Source: Deferribacterales bacterium
GTDB lineage: Bacteria > Chrysiogenota > Deferribacteres > Deferribacterales > JAISNW01
NCBI GenBank assembly: GCA_025997275.1
Contig: BNUJ01000065.1
Location: 1 to 8,449 of the forward strand
DNA: 8,449 nucleotides
Reading direction: 5' to 3'
Numbering within the stretch: the first letter of the stretch is position 1; each line of letters opens with the position of its first letter. Below are positions 1-5,647 of this stretch, one piece after another. The notes under the pieces are model-generated. The model saw only the letters and a list, made by a program, of their open reading frames with translations, was not told the origin of the DNA and made no database searches. The translations under genes and the position numbers were made by a program.

Positions 1-1
1 T

Positions 2-241
2 GTCGGGGACGGCATATATAGATTGCCTGATGAGAGTGTTAGGCAGGGTGCGCGTGAAATCGGGCGTTCGCTTTTTGTAGTGGCGAATGTTGCAAAAGGT
101 GAGGAGCTGACCAGTAGGAATATCCGCTCTATCCGTCCAGCTGGGGGGTTGCCCCCGAAACATCTTTATGATGTTGTTGGCAAAAAAGCTAAACGTGGAC
201 TGAAGCGTGGCGAACCGCTGCTATCAAGTATGGTTGAGTAG
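2..241 (+). CDS. pseI: Pseudaminic acid / sialic acid synthase, C-terminal SAF domain (5' truncated by window)
   Basis: The reading frame is open from the first complete codon to a TAG at 239-241, so only the last 79 residues are present and the true start lies upstream of the window. The visible part is the SAF (antifreeze-like) domain that closes NeuB/PseI enzymes. It has a 'GRSLFVVANVAKGEELT' strand-turn, then 'NIRSIRPAGGLPPKH', then 'VVGKKAKRGLKRGEPL'. Family knowledge: these enzymes condense phosphoenolpyruvate with an N-acyl hexosamine to give a nonulosonic acid, and the SAF domain closes over the substrate of the partner subunit. The 'SIRPxxGLPPK' wording resembles PseI (pseudaminic acid, used on flagellin or surface glycans) more than NeuB, but the catalytic TIM barrel is not visible, so the exact sugar is an inference. 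The DHH gene follows after 9 bases, suggesting co-transcription. Confidence 0.8.
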   Translation, partial: VGDGIYRLPDESVRQGAREIGRSLFVVANVAKGEELTSRNIRSIRPAGGLPPKHLYDVVGKKAKRGLKRGEPLLSSMVE

Positions 242-250
242 GTTAAATAG

Positions 251-1099
251 ATGATTTTACACATATCACATAATGATTTAGACGGAGTGGGTTGCGGTAT
301 CCTCGTAAAAAAGGCATTCGGTACAAACATCAGCACGATGTATGTCACGCACAGCGACACAGAGGATGCATTGAAAGGCGATATGAGCAAATACGCTACC
401 GTTATAATCACAGACCTGTCGTTGCCCGCTGCTCATATTGAAGCTATAGCAGGGGAACGCGAGCTAATATTCATAGACCACCACAAGTCCAGCGAGGCTC
501 TTGCAAAACACTCGTTTGCCACACACTCCATCAAGGAGTGTGCAACATTGCTAACCTATCATAAACTCACTGAAATGGGCTATGACGTATCAGCCTACGA
601 AGATTTTGCATATTGTGTGAACGACTTTGACTTGTGGCTGTTGAAACGAGACGATAGCCTGCGGATGAATATGCTATTTAGCATCTACGGGCTGAGTCGC
701 TTTGAAAAACGGTTCTTAAACGAACCTTATGCAGGCTTTACCGGTGCGGAAGTTATGCTGATGAGCTTTGAAGATGAGCGACGTAGAAATTACATACATA
801 ATGCTGTAAAAAATATTGCCCGCCACACCGATAAGCAGGGGCGCAATTTTGCAGTTGTATTTGCCGAGTCGTTCACAAGCGAGTTAGGCAACTATGTGCT
901 AGAAAATAACTCTGAATTTGATTATGTTGTTATAATAAACGCCCAGCGCCAACGTTTATCTATCCGCAGTAAGAAGGATGTTGATGTTAGTGTTATCGCT
1001 GTGAACAACGGTGGTGGCGGACATAAAAATGCTGCAGGGTTCCTGCTGAACAGTAATTTCTCAGCAAATGAAATATTAAAAACCGCTGGTATTATCTGA
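251..1099 (+). CDS. DHH-DHHA1 family phosphoesterase (NrnB / oligoribonuclease-like)
   Basis: A 282-residue protein with the full set of DHH-superfamily metal motifs. 'HNDLDG' is at residues 7-12, an aspartate in 'ITDLS' is D55, the signature 'DHH' is at 76-78, and 'NDFD' is at 124-127. A C-terminal DHHA1 glycine loop 'GGGGHKNAAG' is at 254-263. Family knowledge: such enzymes are Mn-dependent cytosolic phosphodiesterases that degrade short oligoribonucleotides or linear dinucleotides (NrnA/NrnB) or related phosphate esters. The short N-terminal part and the NDFD motif suggest NrnB-like proteins rather than RecJ, which is much longer. No membrane or signal segment is visible. The ATG follows the pseI stop by 9 bases with only a weak ribosome-binding site, and its TGA shares one base with the engB ATG (TGATG), so translational coupling is likely. 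The exact substrate is not determinable from sequence. Confidence 0.88.
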   Translation: MILHISHNDLDGVGCGILVKKAFGTNISTMYVTHSDTEDALKGDMSKYATVIITDLSLPAAHIEAIAGERELIFIDHHKSSEALAKHSFATHSIKECATLLTYHKLTEMGYDVSAYEDFAYCVNDFDLWLLKRDDSLRMNMLFSIYGLSRFEKRFLNEPYAGFTGAEVMLMSFEDERRRNYIHNAVKNIARHTDKQGRNFAVVFAESFTSELGNYVLENNSEFDYVVIINAQRQRLSIRSKKDVDVSVIAVNNGGGGHKNAAGFLLNSNFSANEILKTAGII

Positions 1100-1683
1100 T
1101 GGATGCTAAATTTGTAATCTCTGTCGCACAGGCGAGAAAATTGCCCTCACCAGCCTATCCCGAAATAGCCTTTGTCGGGCGTAGCAATGTAGGTAAATCA
1201 GCACTCATTAACAAGGTATTGAACAGAAAGAACCTTGTGAAGGTGGGCAAAACACCGGGCAAGACACGCTTATTAAACTTCTTTAACATAGAGGACTCCG
1301 CAATGTTTGTGGATATGCCGGGCTACGGATATGCAAAGGTTTCACAGGCAGAGCGGGCGAACTGGGCACGCCTAATTGACAGCTATCTGATGAACAGAAA
1401 GAACTTGTTGTTATGTATACTGTTGGTGGATATTCGGCGTTCATTCGGCGAAGAGGAGCGTTCGCTCGTTAGAATTTTGACAGGCTACGGAGTGGCGGTG
1501 CGGGTAGTGCTGACTAAGGCGGACAAGTTTTCAAAGGCGCAGATGCTTGCTAACAGGGTGCGACTAGCCACAGAAATAGGCGTTAAGGCTGATGAGCTGA
1601 TAGTATTCTCAGCTATGACTGGGTTGGGGCTGACAGAGTTGCGCGGGGCGATATCTGAATATGTAGCACTTAACTGGAGTTGA
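1099..1683 (+). CDS. engB: Ribosome biogenesis GTPase EngB (YihA/YsxC)
   Basis: A 194-residue TRAFAC-class GTPase, the usual EngB length. The G motifs appear in order: P-loop 'GRSNVGKS' at 27-34, G2 threonine in 'KTPGKTRLLNFF' (51-62), G3 'DMPGYGYAK' at 72-80, G4 'TKAD' at 139-142 and G5 'SAMTG' at 171-175. The 'KTPGKT' and 'DMPGYGYAK' wording is diagnostic of EngB. Family knowledge: it is an essential cytosolic GTPase that helps assemble the large (50S) ribosomal subunit. The start codon overlaps the upstream DHH stop by one base, and the PLD-like gene starts 2 bases after the engB stop, so the gene sits in the middle of a tightly coupled run. Confidence 0.97.
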   Translation: MDAKFVISVAQARKLPSPAYPEIAFVGRSNVGKSALINKVLNRKNLVKVGKTPGKTRLLNFFNIEDSAMFVDMPGYGYAKVSQAERANWARLIDSYLMNRKNLLLCILLVDIRRSFGEEERSLVRILTGYGVAVRVVLTKADKFSKAQMLANRVRLATEIGVKADELIVFSAMTGLGLTELRGAISEYVALNWS

Positions 1684-1685
1684 TT

Positions 1686-2339
1686 ATGCCTAAAAGTGTT
1701 AAAACAAAACGGCTATTAAGTATGGGTGGCATTGCACTGCTGGCAGTGTTTATTGCGGCGTCTTACATTATCGCAGCACCCAGTCAATACACAGCACAAG
1801 TAAGCATCTTAAAAAATGATGAGTTTCTGCCACCAATCACGCAGGATATATCGCAAGCAGCTTCTGAGATTGTTTGTGCTATCTATATGTTTAAGACGGA
1901 CAGCCGCGACAAAGGCTTTACTAAACTGCTGTTAGATTCAATGCTAGACGCATTAAAACGCGGAGTAAAGCTGTATATCATTATGGACGTGAGCGATGAC
2001 GACTCATCAAGCACTAAGTTTAACCGTGAGACTGGGGCGAAGCTAAAACGCGCTGGAGCAGAGGTGCGTTACGATGAACCTGAACGAATGCTACATGCCA
2101 AGACCTGTGTCATAGATGGGCATATAAGCTACATCGGTAGCCATAACTACACTTTTAGTGCACTGCAACGCAACAACGAGCTTACTACGCGCATTGTATC
2201 GCCTGATGTGGCCCGCGAAGTGGCGACTTATATTAAGTCCATTGACGGCAGCGACCTAGTGCGGCACAAAAAACCTGATACCAAAAAACCTGACAATAAG
2301 AAGTCCGCTAAAAAGAAGAATACAAAGAAGAACAAATAA
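1686..2339 (+). CDS. Membrane-anchored phospholipase D-fold protein with a single HKD motif and lysine-rich tail
   Basis: A 217-residue protein counted from the ATG at 1686. I prefer this over the in-frame TTG at 1680 because GGAG at 1676-1679 sits 6 bases upstream of the ATG. Residues 11-31 form one N-terminal hydrophobic segment (signal anchor or uncleaved signal). The PLD core follows: 'AIYMFKTDS' near 65-73, then the HKD motif H137-x-K139-x4-D144, then 'YIGSHNYT' (149-156) and E165. One HKD motif per chain is typical of Nuc-type nucleases, which dimerise to make one active site; cardiolipin synthases and full PLDs carry two. Residues 194-217 are strongly basic, with a repeated 'KKPD' unit. 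I infer an envelope-facing nuclease or phosphodiesterase, with the tail possibly binding nucleic acid or anionic lipid; the substrate is unknown. It is last in the run and its 3' end is convergent with the glycosyltransferase gene, 7 bases away. Confidence 0.85.
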   Translation: MPKSVKTKRLLSMGGIALLAVFIAASYIIAAPSQYTAQVSILKNDEFLPPITQDISQAASEIVCAIYMFKTDSRDKGFTKLLLDSMLDALKRGVKLYIIMDVSDDDSSSTKFNRETGAKLKRAGAEVRYDEPERMLHAKTCVIDGHISYIGSHNYTFSALQRNNELTTRIVSPDVAREVATYIKSIDGSDLVRHKKPDTKKPDNKKSAKKKNTKKNK

Positions 2340-2345
2340 AGCATT

Positions 2346-2368
2346 GCTATTTGGTTTTAGAAAATAGC
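2346..2368. terminator. Possible weak bidirectional terminator hairpin
   Basis: A 7-bp inverted repeat, GCTATTT (2346-2352) with AAATAGC (2362-2368), has a 9-base loop and lies at the meeting point of two convergent genes, overlapping the stop codon of the minus-strand glycosyltransferase. Read on the minus strand it is followed by a T-rich stretch (the complement of the lysine-codon tail of the PLD gene), which would suit an intrinsic terminator for the glycosyltransferase. The stem is AT-rich and the plus-strand side has no T-run, so support is weak. Confidence 0.3.
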
Positions 2369-4587
2369 CAGTAGTGAGCGAACATTAGTTGAACTCGTTC
2401 ATTGAAGCCTTGCTTTTCCATAAACTTGAACACTGCGTTATTGTCAAGCCTGTCGCCAGAGATTAGCACGAGCACACTATCATCGCTTGATATATCCCTA
2501 ATGGCAGGCAATAAAAATTCATAATCATCAGGGATATGTATCGCCTGTCGAAAGTTTATTGCCCTATGCACCTCTGGGTTTGCACCGTGTGGCGCACTGC
2601 TCAATATAATTACAGGCATATCCCTGTAAGGCTCGCTAATAGCTAGAACATCCAGCTTGCTAAAATACAAAAGCACTTTATTCTTATACCCCGCGATTGC
2701 AAACAACAGCACAACTACCACAAAGACTGGAGCGCAGAACTTCAATCTAGTGAATATGCTGTTTAGAGTTGCTACTATCAAAATAGCAAAGGCGGGGGAC
2801 AAGCCCCATAAATAACGACTTTGCGGTCCCTGCAGGTTAGTCTGCCAGCTGATATATGATATGTAGAAAGCGATTCCCACAGCGATGGTGGCGAACGCTA
2901 TATTCACATTTATAGTTTGCCCGTTGTCATTGCTAGAGTGTTTTATCGTTTTAACATTTACTTTCATAGTTAAGGCACTAATAGAAATACTTATATCAAA
3001 GTAAGAGCGAACAATAATTACAATTAGCATAACAGCCATAAGCAACACAGCAGGAAACACAATACCGCCAAACAGGTCGGTGTTTAGGTCGTGCATAAAT
3101 GTGGCAAAGCACTTAAACAAAGCACTGACATCATTCACTTGCCGATAGTTAAACGCCTTAAGAATTCTTGGGTTGAAATTATAATAGGTTAATCCGCCTA
3201 CGGCAAAAGCCAGTCCTAATTTTATAACATAACCCAACTGCCTTTGATATAAGAGAATGGCTAGCGGAACAATGGCAGTGCCTATTAACCATACGGCAAA
3301 ATAGTTGCTTGCATCAAAGCCTACAAATAAAACTAGCGCAAGCAGTGCATAAAACCTCTTTGTCAAATGCGGCTTTTCCAGTAGAGCAAGTGCAATATAT
3401 ACCAACAGCGTGAAGAAAAACGTTACCACAACATAAGAGCGAATATACATAACCATTGAAATGGCTGTGCCACTGAAACCCCATAGGATAGTGGGTAATA
3501 GCGCAAGCTTGCCAGCGAGGAATCGTTTAGACAGAGCGTATATCAGGATAGATAGCGCAATATACCAGCACATATTCAGCCCTGCCCCTAGCCAAATGCT
3601 AAACTTATCGTGAAATAGCAGCGAAACTAGGTGCAGTTGCATAAAGTAAAGCGGTGAATGTGGGGAATACCTAGTCCGCAAATCGTTAAAATGGGCTAAC
3701 CCCTCGTTAGGCTGGGCGGTCATCGCCTCAAATATATATCTATGAGGACGCCAGTCGGAGCTGCTACTGTAGTCAAAAACGTCGTCCTCGTTATTATTGG
3801 CGTGGTAGTAGGTCATTACCTCGTCCCATGTAAAATCCTTCTTTTGGCTGGCGTAGTAGCCAATTACAAGCAGTTGAGTAGCTACTATAGCAGCAAATAG
3901 CAGTTTATCACACGTCTTGACATATCTATAAACATCCTTGTAGAACAACAATGTCAACACCACTATAACCAGTAGCGAAATGACAATAAATGGCACGATG
4001 AAACTGTTAGATATAATGGGATACCTGCTCAGATATGCGCCTTCAAGCTCCATAGATAAGCCTGTTAACCCCTCAAAGCTTACACGAAACTTTTGCCAAT
4101 TGCCATTAGATAAGTGCTTAGATGTATTCAATCCATCCTGTAAATTAGTTGTAAAAAAGCATTGATAAACGCCTTTGAGATAGCGTTGATAAGGTTTTGC
4201 TTTAGATATGTCAAGGCTTATATCGTTCGTATATGCAAGATAAGCATCTCTACCTACACCAAAGGCACGGTTCAACCTAGATGCAACTAATGTTAGCCGT
4301 CTGTAATCTTTAGACGCCCTATCGCCTATATTTAATGTTATTGCACCTTTGCCCGACTTGCTACGAATAACATTCTTATCGGCACCAACTATACTAAAGT
4401 TATCATCTATACCCTTGTATAGTTCAGCTTGGCTAATTTCTATATGCTTTTGATATTTGAGCGGCACGCCTATATGCCCTGCTATAACAAATGACAATAG
4501 GCAATAGACACATACGACAACGACTAGCGATGTTAAAACAAAGAGTGGGTGCTTAAACCTGTTAAATAAAGCGTGAAAACTATACAT
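2347..4587 (-). CDS. GT-C family (family 39-like) multipass membrane glycosyltransferase
   Basis: A 746-residue polytopic membrane protein. After TM1 (about 14-37) comes a soluble segment of ~155 residues (38-192), then TM2 (~193-215), then a GT-C core with many hydrophobic helices to about 635 and a soluble C-terminal part (~640-746). Core signatures resemble ArnT/PMT/GT39 enzymes: 'FTWDEVMTYYHANNN' (252-266), whose D255-E256 fits the catalytic acidic pair of the first external loop, 'SPHSPLYFMQLHLVSLLF' (308-325), 'YIRSYV' (381-386) and 'QSRYLWGLSPAF' (589-600). Family knowledge: these enzymes use polyprenyl-phosphate-linked sugars and act on the periplasmic side. The acceptor here is unknown; a surface glycan, lipid or protein is inferred. 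The extra N-terminal extracytoplasmic domain is unusual. The ATG at 4587 lacks a good ribosome-binding site. The gene is alone on its strand between two plus-strand runs, and a G10 tract lies 56-65 bases upstream of its start. Confidence 0.85.
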   Translation of the reverse strand: MYSFHALFNRFKHPLFVLTSLVVVVCVYCLLSFVIAGHIGVPLKYQKHIEISQAELYKGIDDNFSIVGADKNVIRSKSGKGAITLNIGDRASKDYRRLTLVASRLNRAFGVGRDAYLAYTNDISLDISKAKPYQRYLKGVYQCFFTTNLQDGLNTSKHLSNGNWQKFRVSFEGLTGLSMELEGAYLSRYPIISNSFIVPFIVISLLVIVVLTLLFYKDVYRYVKTCDKLLFAAIVATQLLVIGYYASQKKDFTWDEVMTYYHANNNEDDVFDYSSSSDWRPHRYIFEAMTAQPNEGLAHFNDLRTRYSPHSPLYFMQLHLVSLLFHDKFSIWLGAGLNMCWYIALSILIYALSKRFLAGKLALLPTILWGFSGTAISMVMYIRSYVVVTFFFTLLVYIALALLEKPHLTKRFYALLALVLFVGFDASNYFAVWLIGTAIVPLAILLYQRQLGYVIKLGLAFAVGGLTYYNFNPRILKAFNYRQVNDVSALFKCFATFMHDLNTDLFGGIVFPAVLLMAVMLIVIIVRSYFDISISISALTMKVNVKTIKHSSNDNGQTINVNIAFATIAVGIAFYISYISWQTNLQGPQSRYLWGLSPAFAILIVATLNSIFTRLKFCAPVFVVVVLLFAIAGYKNKVLLYFSKLDVLAISEPYRDMPVIILSSAPHGANPEVHRAINFRQAIHIPDDYEFLLPAIRDISSDDSVLVLISGDRLDNNAVFKFMEKQGFNERVQLMFAHYWLFSKTK

Positions 4588-4593
4588 AGGCGG

Positions 4594-4836
4594 CTACCGT
4601 TGCATCGGCGACCGCCCAAACCCGCATTGACATTGCGTTTGCGGGGGGGGGGTAAAGACACCAATAAACACTATGTTTTCACTAGACATAAACCAAATAA
4701 ACTCCCCGTTATCGCTGGTCATGTGCCTGCAACCCTCTGTATCTAAAACAGATAGGGCTACCACTGCGCTACACCCTGAATGAGCTGACAAGGTAGCACA
4801 CTTTTTTAAGGAGTGCAAGGGAGCTATGTATTGCAT
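4594..4836 (-). CDS. Weak small open frame upstream of the glycosyltransferase (may not be a gene)
   Basis: An 80-codon frame starts at an ATG (4836-4834) and ends at a TAG (4596-4594), 6 bases before the glycosyltransferase ATG and in the same frame as it. I do not recognise the product. It is cysteine-rich (6 of 80), has no clear signal peptide, and has no Shine-Dalgarno sequence. It contains a C10 tract (4652-4643) read as Thr-Pro-Pro-Pro, and a stretch resembling half of a tRNA. Its plausible role, if translated, would be as a leader cistron whose frame depends on tract length. It may equally be a chance open frame in a regulatory spacer. Confidence 0.2.
   Translation of the reverse strand: MQYIAPLHSLKKCATLSAHSGCSAVVALSVLDTEGCRHMTSDNGEFIWFMSSENIVFIGVFTPPPQTQCQCGFGRSPMQR
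4615..4648 (-). promoter_or_regulatory. GC-rich inverted repeat in the glycosyltransferase leader, sharing the C tract
   Basis: CCCGCA (4621-4626) and TGCGGG (4640-4645) are perfectly complementary with a 13-base loop. Extending outward, CCC at 4615-4617 can pair with further G residues of the homopolymer after a 3-base AAA bulge, giving about nine GC-rich pairs. If the glycosyltransferase transcript starts upstream of the tract, this would be a stable 5'-leader hairpin ending about 28 bases before its ATG. There is no T-run after it, so it is not an ordinary intrinsic terminator. A regulatory role is inference. Confidence 0.35.
4643..4652. repeat. Poly-G homopolymer tract, 10 bases (candidate phase-variation repeat)
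   Basis: Ten consecutive G residues on the plus strand (C10 on the strand coding for the glycosyltransferase), directly preceded by GC and followed by TAAAG. It is the longest G/C homopolymer in the window; other G runs reach about six. It lies 56-65 bases upstream of the glycosyltransferase start. Family knowledge: G/C tracts of this length slip during replication and switch surface-glycan genes on and off in several bacteria. Slippage here would change leader length, promoter spacing or the frame of a short upstream cistron. Confidence 0.75.
4731..4778 (-). other. tRNA-like 5' half (D-arm and anticodon-arm resemblance), probably a relic or coincidence
   Basis: Reading the minus strand from 4778, 'GGGTGTAGCGCAGTGGTAGC' matches the acceptor-strand plus D-arm wording of bacterial tRNAs. 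It is followed by a perfect 5-bp stem TCTGT/ACAGA (4752-4748 with 4740-4736) closing a 7-base loop TTTAGAT, whose anticodon position reads TAG. The next bases GGGTT fit a variable loop. However, the D-stem has one mismatch, the T-arm lacks the TTC motif, no matching 3' acceptor strand is found, and a leucine tRNA with this anticodon should have a long variable arm. It cannot be a functional tRNA as it stands. Confidence 0.3.
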
Positions 4837-4859
4837 TTTTATGTATATGGATATATGAT
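4831..4859 (+). promoter_or_regulatory. Possible sigma-70 promoter for the lipoprotein-ftsB-xseA run
   Basis: TTGCAT (4831-4836) and TATGAT (4854-4859) are separated by 17 bases. The -10 matches the consensus in five of six positions but the -35 in only three. Transcription would begin around 4866, leaving only about 11 bases before the ATG at 4877, which is short. The real promoter may lie slightly further upstream, so this is tentative. Confidence 0.3.
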
Positions 4860-4876
4860 AGTGCTGGCGGTGTTAT

Positions 4877-5536
4877 ATGTTTTATAAGCCTAATTTGGCG
4901 ACAGTTGTTCTGTTAGTTTCGGTATTATTGGGTTTGTCAGCAAGCTGTGCGTTGTTTCGTCCAGTGTCCCCTGCGCCGCGCACTTATGGCAATGTGTTTG
5001 AGGCAAACGATGCATACCCATGTGCTATGGTAACGTTCAGTGCTGCCCCTACATATTTAGATTTTGAACGTTCCAATTCAGACGGGGAAGAGCGGTTAGC
5101 CTATATATTAAAAACTACTGCAAAGCCGCAATATAGTTATACATTAACTAAAGTTCATAACGCTAGTGGCAACGACGAATGGGCAATGGTACCCGTTGCC
5201 GAGCAGTTTGATAGTTCCGAAAAGTTGTATGAACGCACTGAGGGCAACGAGTATGCGACACGTTCGGCGGTCATTTACACGCAGACGCGAAAAGATGGTG
5301 TGTATTTGGAGGGGCTTATCGGCGAATATATCGGCACAGATGATGCGCTCTTTTTCACAATCAGCAGGGCGATTATACGCAAATCTGACGCCACAACAGT
5401 TAGTGAGTGGCGTACGTCACGGACAGGCGTAAATATGTTGGCTGATATGACCAGACAGATGGATTGGTTCTTTAGCAGGCTTGCCGTAACGGGCTGTGTG
5501 GATGATATAAACGTTAGAAAAACCATACTAAAGTGA
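4877..5536 (+). CDS. Putative lipoprotein of unknown function
   Basis: A 219-residue protein that I do not recognise. It begins with a short positive N-region and a hydrophobic stretch (~8-20), then a 'LSASC' sequence ending at C24. This resembles a lipobox, but with serine rather than Leu/Val/Ile at position -3, so lipidation is likely rather than certain. The mature part has no evident membrane segment, is mixed alpha/beta in character and mildly acidic, and contains 'LIGEYIGTDDALFFTISRA' around 147-165. The product would sit in the periplasm or be anchored to a membrane. It opens the plus-strand run leading to the DapL-like remnant, ftsB and xseA. The 8-base gap to the next start carries a good GAGG ribosome-binding site overlapping this gene's stop. 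No function is proposed. Confidence 0.75.
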   Translation: MFYKPNLATVVLLVSVLLGLSASCALFRPVSPAPRTYGNVFEANDAYPCAMVTFSAAPTYLDFERSNSDGEERLAYILKTTAKPQYSYTLTKVHNASGNDEWAMVPVAEQFDSSEKLYERTEGNEYATRSAVIYTQTRKDGVYLEGLIGEYIGTDDALFFTISRAIIRKSDATTVSEWRTSRTGVNMLADMTRQMDWFFSRLAVTGCVDDINVRKTILK

Positions 5537-5544
5537 GGTAATAT

Positions 5545-5643
5545 ATGGTTCGCACAAATCAAGGCTATCTGAAACTTGCATGCAGTTATCTGCTTGCGGA
5601 CGTTGCTAGGCAGACAAGCACTGCCGTCCTGAAGCTATTCTAA
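5545..5643 (+). pseudogene. dapL: 32-codon remnant resembling the N-terminus of LL-diaminopimelate aminotransferase (DapL)
   Basis: An ATG at 5545, preceded by a strong GAGG (5535-5538) at 6-base spacing, opens a 32-codon frame ending at TAA 5641-5643. Residues 5-23, 'NQGYLKLACSYLLADVARQ', align without gaps to the conserved DapL start (consensus as I recall it: N-x-N-Y-L-K-L-x-x-x-Y-L-F-x-E/D-I-A-R-R). After residue 23 the resemblance stops, and 'TSTAVLKLF' closes the frame. A full DapL is about 400 residues, so the PLP-binding domain is missing entirely. Family knowledge: DapL converts tetrahydrodipicolinate to LL-diaminopimelate for lysine and peptidoglycan synthesis. Possible readings are an internal deletion, a decayed paralogue with an intact copy elsewhere, or a coincidental small peptide. 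The next gene, ftsB, starts 4 bases after the stop. Confidence 0.5.
5592..5635 (+). other. Nested imperfect hairpin inside the DapL-like remnant
   Basis: Three nested complementary arms occur: GCTT/AAGC (5592-5595 with 5632-5635), GGAC/GTCC (5598-5601 with 5626-5629), and GGCAG/CTGCC (5609-5613 with 5621-5625) around a 7-base loop. A 7-base bulge lies on the 5' side. It ends 12 bases before the ftsB ATG and has no T-run, so it is not an intrinsic terminator. It could affect ftsB translation or mark a deletion join. Significance is uncertain. Confidence 0.3.
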
Positions 5644-5647
5644 CGGT

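Noticed and set aside
166..411. Minus-strand open frame of 81 codons
   Set aside because: It lies opposite the end of pseI and the start of the well-supported DHH gene; no recognisable domain or ribosome-binding site.
3980..4165. Plus-strand open frame of 61 codons
   Set aside because: It is antisense to the glycosyltransferase and has no independent support.
5166..5562. Overlapping open frames on both strands within the lipoprotein gene
   Set aside because: They are shadows of the 4877-5536 gene with no motif; the lipoprotein frame has the signal sequence and the operon-like spacing.
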